A model generated the notes under the pieces. It saw only the letters and a list, made by a program, of their open reading frames with translations, did no database searches and was not told the DNA's origin. From UBA668 sp041394605 (GTDB taxonomy: Bacteria; Actinomycetota; Acidimicrobiia; Acidimicrobiales; Ilumatobacteraceae): a DNA stretch of 64,000 nucleotides. How positions within the stretch are numbered: position 1 is the first letter of the stretch; every line of letters begins with the position of its first letter. The DNA lies in contig JAWKHX010000006.1 in assembly GCA_041394605.1 (NCBI GenBank), positions 366,866-430,865 of the forward strand. Direction: 5' to 3'. The position numbers and the translations under genes are program-made. Below are positions 1 to 7,102 of the stretch, one piece after another.

Positions 1-815
1 GACCGGGCTGCGCACCCAGGCTGCGTGCCGACCGCACGTGCTGTTCCGCGAACTCGTCCCGGGCGGGGCACGGTTGCGGATCAGCGCAGCTCAAGCCCGA
101 GAACTGCTCACGACGATCGAGCCGACCGACGCGGTCGATGTCGAGCGATGCTGGCAAGCCCGCGCGCATCTGGCGGACATCGAACGCCTCGACCGTGAGC
201 TCGGCGACTGCCGCCAACGCATCGTCGCTGCGGTCGCAGAGACGGGCACCGCGCTCGTCGAACTCCACGGGGTCGGCCCGGTCGTCGCGGCGATGATCAT
301 CGGCCAAGTCGGTGACATCCACCGCTTCCGCACACGTGCCCAGTTCGCCAACTACAACGGCACCGCACCCATCGAAGCATCAAGCGCGAACACGAACCGG
401 CACCGGCTCAACCCGCGAGGGAACCGGGCGTTGAACCACGCGATCCACATGATCGCCGTCACCCAAGTCGGCCACGACACACCCGGCCGCGCCTACTACT
501 TGCGCAAGCAGGCCGAGGGCAAGACCCGCAAGGAAGCACTCCGCGCGTTGAAGCGCCGCGTGTCCGACGCCGTCTGGCGCCAGCTGCAACTCGACCACTG
601 AACACCGGTGGGCCCGGGGCGACAGACAGGGGCGACTCTGGAATCCAGCGCGGCCGGCTTGAACCCTGAACCCGGCACTTCGGACAAGTCAGCCCCGGAC
701 CCGACCGAACCCTACGCCGCACCACAGCCCGCCGCCACGGGCATCCTTCAACGCGCCCCGACGTCCACGAAACGACCCCTTGACAGCAAAGAGGCTTCGA
801 TCCGCTCGCCAGACA
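1..815 (+). mobile_element. Right part of an IS110-family insertion sequence, cut by the window edge
   Basis: This is the 3' half of an IS110-type element: the end of its recombinase gene (to 601) and the non-coding right flank. IS110-family elements usually lack terminal inverted repeats, so the right boundary is a guess. I placed it just after the segment ccccttgacagcaaagaggc near 776-795, which resembles the conserved tail that follows many IS110 recombinase genes. In this family the long non-coding flank can encode the bridge RNA that pairs with donor and target. Whether this right flank does so depends on the subgroup (IS1111-like) and cannot be settled here. Confidence 0.6.
2..601 (+). 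CDS. IS110-family transposase (recombinase), C-terminal part
   Basis: The frame is open at the window edge, so the N-terminal RuvC-like DEDD catalytic domain lies outside. About 199 residues are visible. A helical segment rich in Arg, Leu and Glu is followed by the Transposase_20 domain: HGVGPVVAAMIIGQVGD, then RFRTRAQFANYNGTAPIE, then SSANTNRHRLNPRGNRALN. The serine in this last block belongs to the region that holds the family's catalytic serine. The protein ends normally (WRQLQLDH, TGA). Family knowledge says the enzyme excises and inserts its own element through an RNA-guided circular intermediate. No frameshift is seen in the visible part, so the element may still be functional if its upstream half is whole. 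Confidence 0.9.
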   Translation, partial: TGLRTQAACRPHVLFRELVPGGARLRISAAQARELLTTIEPTDAVDVERCWQARAHLADIERLDRELGDCRQRIVAAVAETGTALVELHGVGPVVAAMIIGQVGDIHRFRTRAQFANYNGTAPIEASSANTNRHRLNPRGNRALNHAIHMIAVTQVGHDTPGRAYYLRKQAEGKTRKEALRALKRRVSDAVWRQLQLDH

Positions 816-841
816 TGAGACACGCGATCGGGCACTAGGCG

Positions 842-1330
842 CTACCTGCCGAGCATGCCATCCCTCGACGCGACACCTGTCCCTGCGCCGAGGATGATCT
901 TCCGGGCGATCGCCCCGTATGGGCTGAACCGCTGACGAACGATGAGATCGCACTCGGCTGGACCGTCGATGGGCTCACCCGCCAGATCGAGAACATCGCC
1001 ACCGATCGCCCGGAAGCCGACCTTGCCGAGAGTCGGAACTGGACGCTCGCCCACCGTCCGGAAGTAGCCGTGCATCCAGCCAAGATTGTTGGTGACGTAC
1101 GGGACGTCGAAGAGTGTCAGAACGTCCGCGGCCACAGCGGCGTCAGCGCTCGCGTGTCGCCCGAGGTAGAACGCGATCCAGACGCCCTGGACCTGACCAA
1201 TCTCGACCCGACGCTGGAGCACTTGCCCAAGCACGTACCCGCCGCCATCGTTGGGAAGCGCAACGAAGATGCTGCCCGCCTTGCCAGGCATGTGTCGTCC
1301 TGCGATCTTCTCGAACTTCGGCTCAGCCAT
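842..1330 (-). CDS. Imm26-like immunity family protein
   Basis: Predicted cytoplasmic protein of 162 residues. After MAEPKFEKIAGRHMPGKA the segment GSIFVALPNDGGGYVLGQV matches the pattern of the Imm26 family, a polymorphic-toxin immunity fold that starts with a 'GDiFaiPL.dGryayGqV' strand pair. The chosen ATG at 1330 has GGGAG a few bases upstream. A longer in-frame start near 1627 is rejected because it would run antisense through the next small gene. No cognate toxin is adjacent, as is usual for orphan immunity genes in accessory islands. The role is inferred from the fold only. It could simply be a hypothetical protein with the same beta motif. Confidence 0.65.
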   Translation of the reverse strand: MAEPKFEKIAGRHMPGKAGSIFVALPNDGGGYVLGQVLQRRVEIGQVQGVWIAFYLGRHASADAAVAADVLTLFDVPYVTNNLGWMHGYFRTVGERPVPTLGKVGFRAIGGDVLDLAGEPIDGPAECDLIVRQRFSPYGAIARKIILGAGTGVASRDGMLGR

Positions 1331-1423
1331 GGTCGCTCCCAATTCCCCTGGGCAACCATATGTCCAGCCGTCACTCGTGAAGAACTGCCGCTCGGCGCTT
1401 GCCGCGGCTGTGAGACTCGGGTC

Positions 1424-1633
1424 ATGAAGTACCGACTTCACGTGGATGCAGTGATCGCGGCCAGCAGCTACGGCGAGGCCTTGCGACTCATCGGTGAGCA
1501 CTTCCAGGCATGGGCGTCGGACACGCCTTTGGACGACCCCGACAGTTGGACCACCGACGCCAGCCTCTTCGCACCACAGTTCGAGGCCGGATCGGTCGTG
1601 CACTTGATGCCCGAGGATGACAGCCACGCATAG
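1424..1633 (+). CDS. Small hypothetical protein (69 aa)
   Basis: The ATG at 1424 opens a 69-residue acidic protein starting MKYRLHVDAVIAASSYGEAL and ending in E-D-D-S-H-A. The N-terminal beta strand followed by a helix (SSYGEALRLIGEHFQAW) resembles small alpha/beta proteins with a 'V.A.s..eA...i..H' layout, but I cannot name a family. There is no signal peptide or membrane segment. It is divergent from the Imm26-like gene, with 93 bp between starts. Its stop lies in cacgcatagctaccg, a sequence almost repeated at the end of the next gene (2184-2198), which suggests a shared recombination point. A longer upstream start is possible but would overlap the neighbouring gene antisense. Confidence 0.55.
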   Translation: MKYRLHVDAVIAASSYGEALRLIGEHFQAWASDTPLDDPDSWTTDASLFAPQFEAGSVVHLMPEDDSHA

Positions 1634-1669
1634 CTACCGTAGTGGGCGGTTCAGCTGAACCACCCGGCA
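1634..1669. repeat. 36-bp palindromic intergenic repeat, copy A
   Basis: Starts directly after a stop codon and contains the perfect palindrome GGTTCAGCTGAACC at 1648-1661. With one mismatch the pairing extends outward to GGG/CCC. The whole 36-bp stretch recurs at 3163-3198 with about five changes. The position right behind a small gene fits a cassette recombination site or a transcription-end hairpin. It lacks the canonical RYYYAAC/GTTRRRY ends of attC. Confidence 0.7.
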
Positions 1670-1730
1670 GGTTGGGGTGCTAGCGAAGACCTGCCGCTCG
1701 GCGCTGACCGGCCTCTGGGAGAATCGGTCG

Positions 1731-2192
1731 GTGGACCCGATCGAGGTGATTTTCTGGCTGCTCGTTCTTGGTGGTCCTGCACTGGTCATCGCGATCGTGG
1801 CGATCAACGTGCGGAAGTCGCGCCGCAGGCTCGTCGTCTGGTGGATGAGCGCCTCCTTCGCGCTGGGGCACTCGATCTGGTTCACGGCATCCGCTGTCAC
1901 AGAGGCCCGAAAGATGCAGGCCCGCACCTCCTGCGTTCTGAGGCCGCTCGATTTCGACAACGACAGCGTCGAGACAGTGCGCGTGCAGTGGTGGCCTCCG
2001 CGGGTGCAGTGCGAGTACGGCTACTCGTACACGAACCAACAGGAGGTCGTTTGGGAGTCGCGCTGGCTGATCTACCTTCCCGTCGCCTTCATTCCCGTCG
2101 CTCTGGCAACCGCCTTCGGCGCGATCCGGAACACACGCCTCCGCCGCCGTGCTGCCACTCCGGACGGAACAGGTTCCGTCGCCCACGCATAG
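1731..2192 (+). CDS. Small membrane protein of unknown function
   Basis: I chose the GTG at 1731 (ggtcggtggac), preceded by GGGAG, over an upstream in-frame ATG at 1677. The protein has 153 residues. A first hydrophobic segment (IEVIFWLLVLGGPALVIAIV) is followed by the basic stretch RKSRRR, a second hydrophobic segment (WWMSASFALGHSIWF), a polar loop of about 60 residues with two cysteines, a third segment (LIYLPVAFIPVALATAFGAI) and a basic tail. The loop is probably extracytoplasmic. No family is recognised. It lies in the cassette-like island and shares its 3' end (cacgcatagct) with the gene before it. Confidence 0.6.
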   Translation: MDPIEVIFWLLVLGGPALVIAIVAINVRKSRRRLVVWWMSASFALGHSIWFTASAVTEARKMQARTSCVLRPLDFDNDSVETVRVQWWPPRVQCEYGYSYTNQQEVVWESRWLIYLPVAFIPVALATAFGAIRNTRLRRRAATPDGTGSVAHA

Positions 2193-2244
2193 CTGCCGAG
2201 ACGAGTGGATTGACACGCCGGCCGCGACCGGGCACTCTGCGCCC

Positions 2245-2544
2245 GTGCACGGGGAGCCGATTCCAGCCAGACTTGCTCATCGTCAGGCAGCACTCCGTCG
2301 CCTACTGAACCAGTGGGATCCGCTCGGCGTGTACGACGACCTGTTGGATTTCCCGCCTGACGAGTACCGCTGCATGGAGGGTCAGTTGTTGTTGCGGCTT
2401 GAGTCCGGCGCAGACGAGTCGGAGATCGGTGACTATCTCCGGTTGGAGTTGGTTGACCACTTCGGTCTGCGCCCGGACGCCTGCAACCGGGCGGACTTCG
2501 CGCGTCGCCTCGTTGACTGGTTCGCTTCGCTGCCAACGCCCTAA
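2245..2544 (+). CDS. Small acidic hypothetical protein (99 aa)
   Basis: I chose the GTG at 2245 because the sequence from there on is protein-like, while the upstream extension to 2149 is rich in random Arg, Pro and Ser. The core reads LLNQWDPLGVYDD, then DEYRCMEGQLLLRLESG, then EIGDYLRLELVDHFGL. This resembles a widespread family of roughly 90-residue helical proteins in actinobacteria with the pattern 'WDPiGV...DEYd.l...l...L..GA...eia.yL...l..hfGl'. Function unknown, probably cytoplasmic. It ends with TAACTGCCGC, a motif similar to sequences between the other island genes. Confidence 0.65.
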   Translation: MHGEPIPARLAHRQAALRRLLNQWDPLGVYDDLLDFPPDEYRCMEGQLLLRLESGADESEIGDYLRLELVDHFGLRPDACNRADFARRLVDWFASLPTP

Positions 2545-2638
2545 CTGCCGCGCCCTGAGCGGCTCGCGGCGACGCTCGAGTCCAAGTGGTCGGTCTTCGT
2601 TGCTGCACATGAGGTGAGCCCGATGGGAGAATCATCTG

Positions 2639-3139
2639 GTGCCAGGTAGAGGAGTGACGCAGATCGGCGTTGGCGTACTGCTTCTGGCATCGTGCTCCGG
2701 TCTTGGGAGTTCCGACACGCCGTCGAGGGCCACCGAACGCTCGACCTGCGAGACGTCCTCCATACCGTGTCGTGTGCCGACACGATGGGTTGAGGAAGAC
2801 ACCCACGTCATCCTGGCTGTCGACGCGAACATCGCGAGAATCTCGGCGCCGTCATGGGTGCTGCTGACGTGTAAAGACACCACGCTTGTCATTGACCCTT
2901 CCGGGGTGGATACCGCCACCTTGCGACGGACTGGACCCACCCTGAAGTTGGATTGCGTGACGGCCGCTACACCACTGCGACTCGAGGGAGACTGGGACTC
3001 GCAGCTGGCAACGACGTGCCAAGCGGTGATCGAGCAGGTGGACCAGCAGTGCCCGGGCCTTGACCGCCTACAAACCCCCCTCGGCGTTTGGGACCTCCTG
3101 ATCACGGGCGCCAATGCCGACGGCCCGCCCGCATCTTGA
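2639..3139 (+). CDS. Putative lipoprotein of unknown function
   Basis: Predicted secreted lipoprotein of 166 residues. The N-terminus MPGRGVTQIGVGVLLLASCS is a short signal peptide with lipobox L-A-S-C, so lipidation at Cys19 is expected. I chose the GTG at 2639 because GGGAGA lies about 8 bases upstream. A GTG at 2654 is an alternative. The mature part has five more cysteines (in C-E-T-S-S-I-P-C, L-T-C-K, L-D-C-V, T-T-C-Q and Q-Q-C-P), consistent with disulfides outside the membrane. No family is recognised. It lies between two cassette-like repeats. Confidence 0.6.
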   Translation: MPGRGVTQIGVGVLLLASCSGLGSSDTPSRATERSTCETSSIPCRVPTRWVEEDTHVILAVDANIARISAPSWVLLTCKDTTLVIDPSGVDTATLRRTGPTLKLDCVTAATPLRLEGDWDSQLATTCQAVIEQVDQQCPGLDRLQTPLGVWDLLITGANADGPPAS

Positions 3140-3162
3140 CGCCAAGAGCGCTGCACGCGGAT

Positions 3163-3198
3163 CTACCGAAGTGGACGGTTCAGCTGAACCGCTCGGCG
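3163..3198. repeat. 36-bp palindromic intergenic repeat, copy B
   Basis: Second copy of the 36-bp unit at 1634-1669. It contains the 16-bp perfect palindrome CGGTTCAGCTGAACCG at 3176-3191 and lies 24 bp behind the stop of the lipoprotein gene. Both copies share the leading CTACCG and trailing CGGC. A repeat of this kind behind two unrelated small genes supports a modular origin of the island. Confidence 0.7.
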
Positions 3199-3275
3199 CG
3201 TCGCGGTGCCAACGCAGTCTGACGCGAGACGGGCGGCCAGCGCTGGGAGTTTGAGCGGGCCAGTATCGTTCGATC

Positions 3276-3834
3276 GTGACGATGCCGAGACTGGATCTCA
3301 TCCGGGGCTTGCGACGCCATCCCGGCATGTTCGGTGTGGCCCCTGACGATTACTCCGCGCTGGTCGCGTACCTCTGCGGCTATGACGCCGCGACTAACGG
3401 TGGCTTCCTTAGCGGCTTCCGGGAACTGATCGAACTGAAGCTCGGCCGAACGACCAACGTGGCGTGGTGGGATGCAGTGACGCAGCTTCGACGGCCTGGC
3501 GAGGACAACGCCCACGTTTCTGACGCGGAGCGGATCGCATACCTGCTGGACGTGCTGGAAGAGTTCGTCATCGTGGACTCTGGGCATCTTCGCCGTTTGT
3601 ATGCGGATTGGGCTGCAATGGCCACCAGCAGGCGAGCTCGGTCACCGGCGATCTGTTGCACTTCGGTCAGAGTCCGGCTCCAGCACAACTCAGTCTCGAC
3701 GACGCCGCTCAACGACTGGGCCTACCGCCGGCGAGGTCATCAGTCTCATCGGCGAGAAGAGGCTGCGCGGGACCAGTGTCGGCAGCGAGATTCGGGTTAC
3801 CGCGGACTCCGTCAATGAGTACCTTCGCCGATGA
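3276..3834 (+). pseudogene. Frameshifted helix-turn-helix (excisionase-type) protein
   Basis: Protein-like sequence runs through three frames in turn. The first frame (from GTG 3276 or ATG 3282) gives MPRLDLIRGLRRHPGMFGV through YLLDVLEEFVIVDSGHLRRL. Near 3625-3640 the coding signal moves to a second frame with DLLHFGQSPAPAQLSLDDAA and QRLGLPP. Near 3730 it moves to a third frame with GEVISLIGEKRLRGTSVG and SEIRVTADSVNEYLRR, ending at TGA 3832-3834. Joined, the last two parts form an excisionase-like HTH (LSLDDAAQRLGL...VISLIGEKRLRG...IRVTADSVNEYL). Each shift equals one lost base. It may be a decayed gene or a product of sequence errors, since similar shifts occur in conserved genes elsewhere in the window. 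Confidence 0.65.
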
Positions 3835-3947
3835 CGCCACCGACGCAGAACTGCCGTCCCTGCGCGCAGGACAGTCCATCCTGCCGTTCGGAACGCCACC
3901 TTCCGCGGACGGCAGCGGAATGACAGCCCGCACATCGCTCGAAGCGG

Positions 3948-4433
3948 TCAGCGGCTGACGAGCATCTCGTGTCCTTCGGCAGCGACACCGATGTTGTAGT
4001 CGAACCTTCCATCCGCCCGGCCCGCGCGCAACTCGGTGATCAAGCCGACCAGGTCGGCGTCAGGTGGTATGTCGATCGTGAAGAACCCGTCGATCGACGT
4101 GGTCGCTCCGACGCAGCCGAATCTGGCCACCACCTCGGGTATCGGCGTGGGTGCAGCCGAGCGGAAGAGCACCACCCGCGCCGTGGAGTGGCCCGATGCG
4201 GCCACAAAGCTCTCGACCCAGAGGCTCTCCGGCTCCCCATAGTGGACCGCTCTGACGACATCACCGTTCGCGAGGCCTCGGCCGAAGACCGGTGGCGCCA
4301 GAAGCCGAAACAGATGATCACCTACCTCCTCGGCAGGTATGTGCTCGTGGTCCCAGGGCGGATAACCATCGTCATCACGCCGAAGACCGATGACAAGCAT
4401 CACGCGATCGGGACGGCTCCTATCGGTGCTCAT
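3948..4433 (-). CDS. DUF4265 domain protein
   Basis: Predicted cytoplasmic protein of 161 residues starting MSTDRSRPDRVMLVIGLRRD. The run DDDGYPPWDHEHIPAEEVGD, then L-A-N-G-D-V-V-R-A-V, then ASGHSTARVVLF fits the DUF4265 pattern (D.yPp..E...a...g...F.l...P.f...la.GD.v.v......S.hsT.R.). Family members are small proteins often found in accessory islands and polymorphic-toxin regions, and the biochemical role is unknown. The ATG at 4433 is chosen because the upstream extension is low-complexity and frame-shadow-like. It is the last gene of the cassette-like island. The next 90 bp hold no feature I can recognise. Confidence 0.75.
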   Translation of the reverse strand: MSTDRSRPDRVMLVIGLRRDDDGYPPWDHEHIPAEEVGDHLFRLLAPPVFGRGLANGDVVRAVHYGEPESLWVESFVAASGHSTARVVLFRSAAPTPIPEVVARFGCVGATTSIDGFFTIDIPPDADLVGLITELRAGRADGRFDYNIGVAAEGHEMLVSR

Positions 4434-4521
4434 CTCTGACCCGTTCCTCGCGGTGTCGGACTGCCGCCGGACAAAGCCCTCAGCGTGGCGGAAGCGACCA
4501 CACGGCACCCGGTCCGACCGG

Positions 4522-4869
4522 TCACCCGGCGCTGAGGTACTTCGGGTTGGCGACGGCCAGCTTGTCGCGCACGCTGGCCCACACCGCGGCCCGCACTGCC
4601 TCGGCCTGGTCGTCCATCTCACCGTTGCGGATGCGGGCCGCCAGTTCGGCGTCGTCGGCCACGCCGAGCTCGGCCAGGCGGGCGGCATGTGCCGCCGCCT
4701 GCTCCGGCCCCACCGTCAGCTCGCGCTCCACCATCGACAGCACGTTGATGGCCACCCGGGTGTGGAACTGCAGCCGGCCCTGGGTGCCGGTGAGCACGTC
4801 GCGCTCCAACCACTCGCGCACGGCTTCCACCAGCTCCGCTGCGCTGGGCATGTCGTGAGGGGCGCTCAT
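4522..4869 (-). CDS. DUF6285 domain protein
   Basis: Small helical cytoplasmic protein of 115 residues. The start MSAPHDMPSAAELVEAVREW and the core FHTRVAINVLSMVERELTVG match the DUF6285 family, commonly encoded right after an aminoglycoside-phosphotransferase-like gene and often near acyl-CoA dehydrogenases. Here the ATG at 4869 overlaps the stop of the upstream phosphotransferase gene (TGATG), indicating translational coupling. Function unknown. The constant pairing suggests a helper role for the kinase-fold partner in acyl or alcohol metabolism, which is inference. Confidence 0.85.
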   Translation of the reverse strand: MSAPHDMPSAAELVEAVREWLERDVLTGTQGRLQFHTRVAINVLSMVERELTVGPEQAAAHAARLAELGVADDAELAARIRNGEMDDQAEAVRAAVWASVRDKLAVANPKYLSAG

Positions 4870-5808
4870 CACCACCGTCCTTCGAGAGCCAGGAAGAGGT
4901 CGTGCTCGTTCTCGCACACCCGCCGGCCGATGGCCGCCAGGCTCGTGGCTGCGGGCGACACCGACGTGTGGGCGGTGGCCTGGCCGATGCACATGATCCC
5001 CGCACCAGGGTGCCGAGCACCTCCCACCAGCGGACGACGTCGGGGTCCAGCGTCAGCCCGCTGGCTTCCTCGTAGGCGGCGATCAGCTGCTCGTAGGTGC
5101 CCACCCGCCGGCCGGCAGCGCCGACCCGAACCGCCACGCCTTCACGCACAGCCAGCCGAGGTCCTCCATCGGGTCGCCGATGTGGGCCAGTTCCCAGTCC
5201 AGCACTGCGGCCAGCCCGTGCTGGTCCACCATCACGTTGCCCAGGCGGAAGTCGCCATGGACCAGCGTGCGCCGGGCACTCTCCGGCCGGTGGGCGTCGA
5301 GCCAGCGGAACGCCAGCTCGAACGCCGGGTGCGGGTGGCCGAACGAGTCCAGCGTGGCCCGGTACATGGCCACCTGGTCCTGTTCCTGCAGCCCGTCCAC
5401 GGCGGACACGTCAGTGGCATGGATCCGGGCGAGCGCCGTGCCGAACTGGCCGGCCAGCACCGAGCGGGCGTGGGCGAACGGCTCGTCGCGGAGGATCTTG
5501 CGGGCGATCGTCTCCCCCTCCACGAGGCTGAGCACCATGTACGCGGAGCCGATGTCGGACGGTTCGGCGCTGGACGCCACCAGTTCCGCCGACGGCACCC
5601 CGTTCGCGTGCGCCGCCTTCAGCACGGCGGCCTCCACGCCCATGTCGCGCACGTCGCCGGCGCGTTGACGCTGGAGGATCAGCGGGCGGCCGTCGGCCTC
5701 GAAGCGGAACGTCTCCCGCGACGCACCGCCGCTGAGACGGGTGAGATGGTCCACACGGCTGGCCCCGAGCGCGTCAGCGAGGGCGTCGGCGAGTTCGGTC
5801 ACCCGCAC
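4869..5808 (-). CDS. Phosphotransferase family (APH/ChoK-like) protein, two apparent frameshifts
   Basis: Kinase-fold protein of about 313 residues when frames are joined. The N-terminus MRVTELADALADALG is followed by RLSGGASRETFRFEADGRPL (nucleotide-binding loop), the catalytic loop LVHGDFRLGNVMVD (HGDxxxxN) and AVLDWELAHIGDPMEDLGWL (the D-W-E metal site). Near 5105 the frame shifts into VGTYEQLIAAYEEASGLTLD, and near 5013 it shifts again into IMCIGQATAHTSVSP, ending LFLALEGRW. Both shifts equal one missing base in G-rich runs. The C-terminus after both shifts is fully family-like, so I favour sequence errors over inactivation. Actinobacterial relatives accompany acyl-CoA metabolism; the substrate is unknown. 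Coupled to the DUF6285 gene. Confidence 0.85.
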
Positions 5809-5822
5809 ATCCTGCCCAGCGG

Positions 5823-7010
5823 TCAGCAGTGGGCACGAACCGTGGGGTACGGGTTGACGGCCGCGCCACCACCCGGGTGGATCTCGAAGTGCAGGTGCAC
5901 CACGGAGTACTTGGCGTTGCCCGTGTCGCCCATGTAACCGATGACGTCACCCTTGGAGACCGGCCCGAGTTGCCCGTAGCTGTCCAGGTGGGCGTAGTAG
6001 TAGCTGTTGCCGTCGCTGCCGGTGAACCAGATGGTGGTGCCGCCGAGCGTGTTGCTCTTCGGCTTGGCAAACCCGTCCACCACCGCCAGGATCGGCGTGC
6101 CACGACCACCGATCATGTCCACACCCTGGTGCTTGCGGCCACCGGAGCGCGGGGCACCCCAGGTGTCGCCGAACGCCACCGGCGCGTTGCCGGTGGGGCA
6201 CACCCAGTCCACCCCGCCATAGTCGTTGCCGCCCGCACCGCCGGGCCGGCCGCCCGACCCGCCGCCACCGGTCTGCCCACCGCTCCCCCCGCTGGACGGT
6301 GCAGTGGTCTGGGGCGCGCTGGCCCCGCCGTCGGCGTTGTTCGTGGGCTCTTCCGGCTGCGACGTGGCCGCCGCAGCAGCCGCCGCTTCTTCGGCAGCCT
6401 TCGCCGCTCGGGCGCGCTCCTCGGCCTCGAGTGCCTTGCGGACGGCTTCGTCCTGCAGACGCTGGGCCTCCACTTCCTTCAGGTGCTGCACTTCGGCCTC
6501 GGCGGCGTCGCGCAAGGCGGCGGCGTTGGCCTTCGCCCGCTCGGCTTCGGCCTGGGTGCGGGTGAGCGCCTCCTGCTTGTCCTCCAGGTCGCGGCTGAGC
6601 GCGTCGTACTCGTCGAACTCGGCCGTGGACGAGGCGTTGATGATGTCCGAGAAGGCGGACACCTGCATCTGCTCCTCCGGGCTGTCGAACCCGTTGAGCA
6701 GGGGCGACGTGCCAGGCTCGGCACCGGTGAAGCGACGAACCGCCATTGCCTGGACCTTGGCGGTGAGGTCGCTGACCTTGGCCTGCAGATCGGCCACCTC
6801 GGACTCCAGCGAAGCGGCCTCCAGCGACAGGGTGTCGATCTGCGACTCGGCGGCGAAATAGGCATCGGCGGCCTGGTTGGCGCGCTCGCGGGCGTCGGCG
6901 ATCTCCTTGGCGGCCTGCTCGGCGGCGTCGTCGGCGTGCGCCATCGGGGTGGCCACGAACAGTGGCGCAGCCACGACAAGGGCGAGCGCGAGGGGGGCGA
7001 AGCGGCGCAT
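5823..7010 (-). CDS. Secreted M23-family metallopeptidase with N-terminal coiled coil
   Basis: Predicted cell-wall peptidase of 395 residues. The signal peptide MRRFAPLALALVVAAPLFVA ends near A-H-A-D-D. A long coiled coil (about residues 30-220, rich in Ala, Glu and Arg heptads) follows, then a Gly/Ser/Thr linker and the C-terminal LytM/M23 domain. Zinc ligands are visible in HQGVDMIGGRGTPI (H..D) and VVHLHFEIHPGG (HxH). This is the layout of EnvC/RipA-type enzymes or regulators of peptidoglycan hydrolysis at division. I chose the ATG at 7010 so that the basic n-region starts the signal peptide; an ATG at 7052 is also possible. It is 14 bp upstream of the phosphotransferase gene. Confidence 0.9.
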   Translation of the reverse strand: MRRFAPLALALVVAAPLFVATPMAHADDAAEQAAKEIADARERANQAADAYFAAESQIDTLSLEAASLESEVADLQAKVSDLTAKVQAMAVRRFTGAEPGTSPLLNGFDSPEEQMQVSAFSDIINASSTAEFDEYDALSRDLEDKQEALTRTQAEAERAKANAAALRDAAEAEVQHLKEVEAQRLQDEAVRKALEAEERARAAKAAEEAAAAAAATSQPEEPTNNADGGASAPQTTAPSSGGSGGQTGGGGSGGRPGGAGGNDYGGVDWVCPTGNAPVAFGDTWGAPRSGGRKHQGVDMIGGRGTPILAVVDGFAKPKSNTLGGTTIWFTGSDGNSYYYAHLDSYGQLGPVSKGDVIGYMGDTGNAKYSVVHLHFEIHPGGGAAVNPYPTVRAHC

Positions 7011-7102
7011 CGCCGAGCATGCTACCAGTTGTTGCAGTTTCGTTACGGTCAATCGGGCTTACACGCTGGCGCCCGATGTAGGCGGTCCTTCGTCTCCAAC
7101 GG

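Noticed and set aside
608..838. 76-residue frame behind the transposase
   Set aside because: Pro/Ser/Arg-rich, without a ribosome-binding site or family likeness; more likely the non-coding IS flank.
842..1627. A longer start (1627) for the Imm26-like gene
   Set aside because: The added N-terminus would run antisense through the 69-aa gene and has no protein-like features, while the ATG at 1330 has a GGGAG site.
1634..3198. Canonical integron attC sites
   Set aside because: I could not find paired RYYYAAC and GTTRRRY ends around the palindromes, so the attC label is not used.
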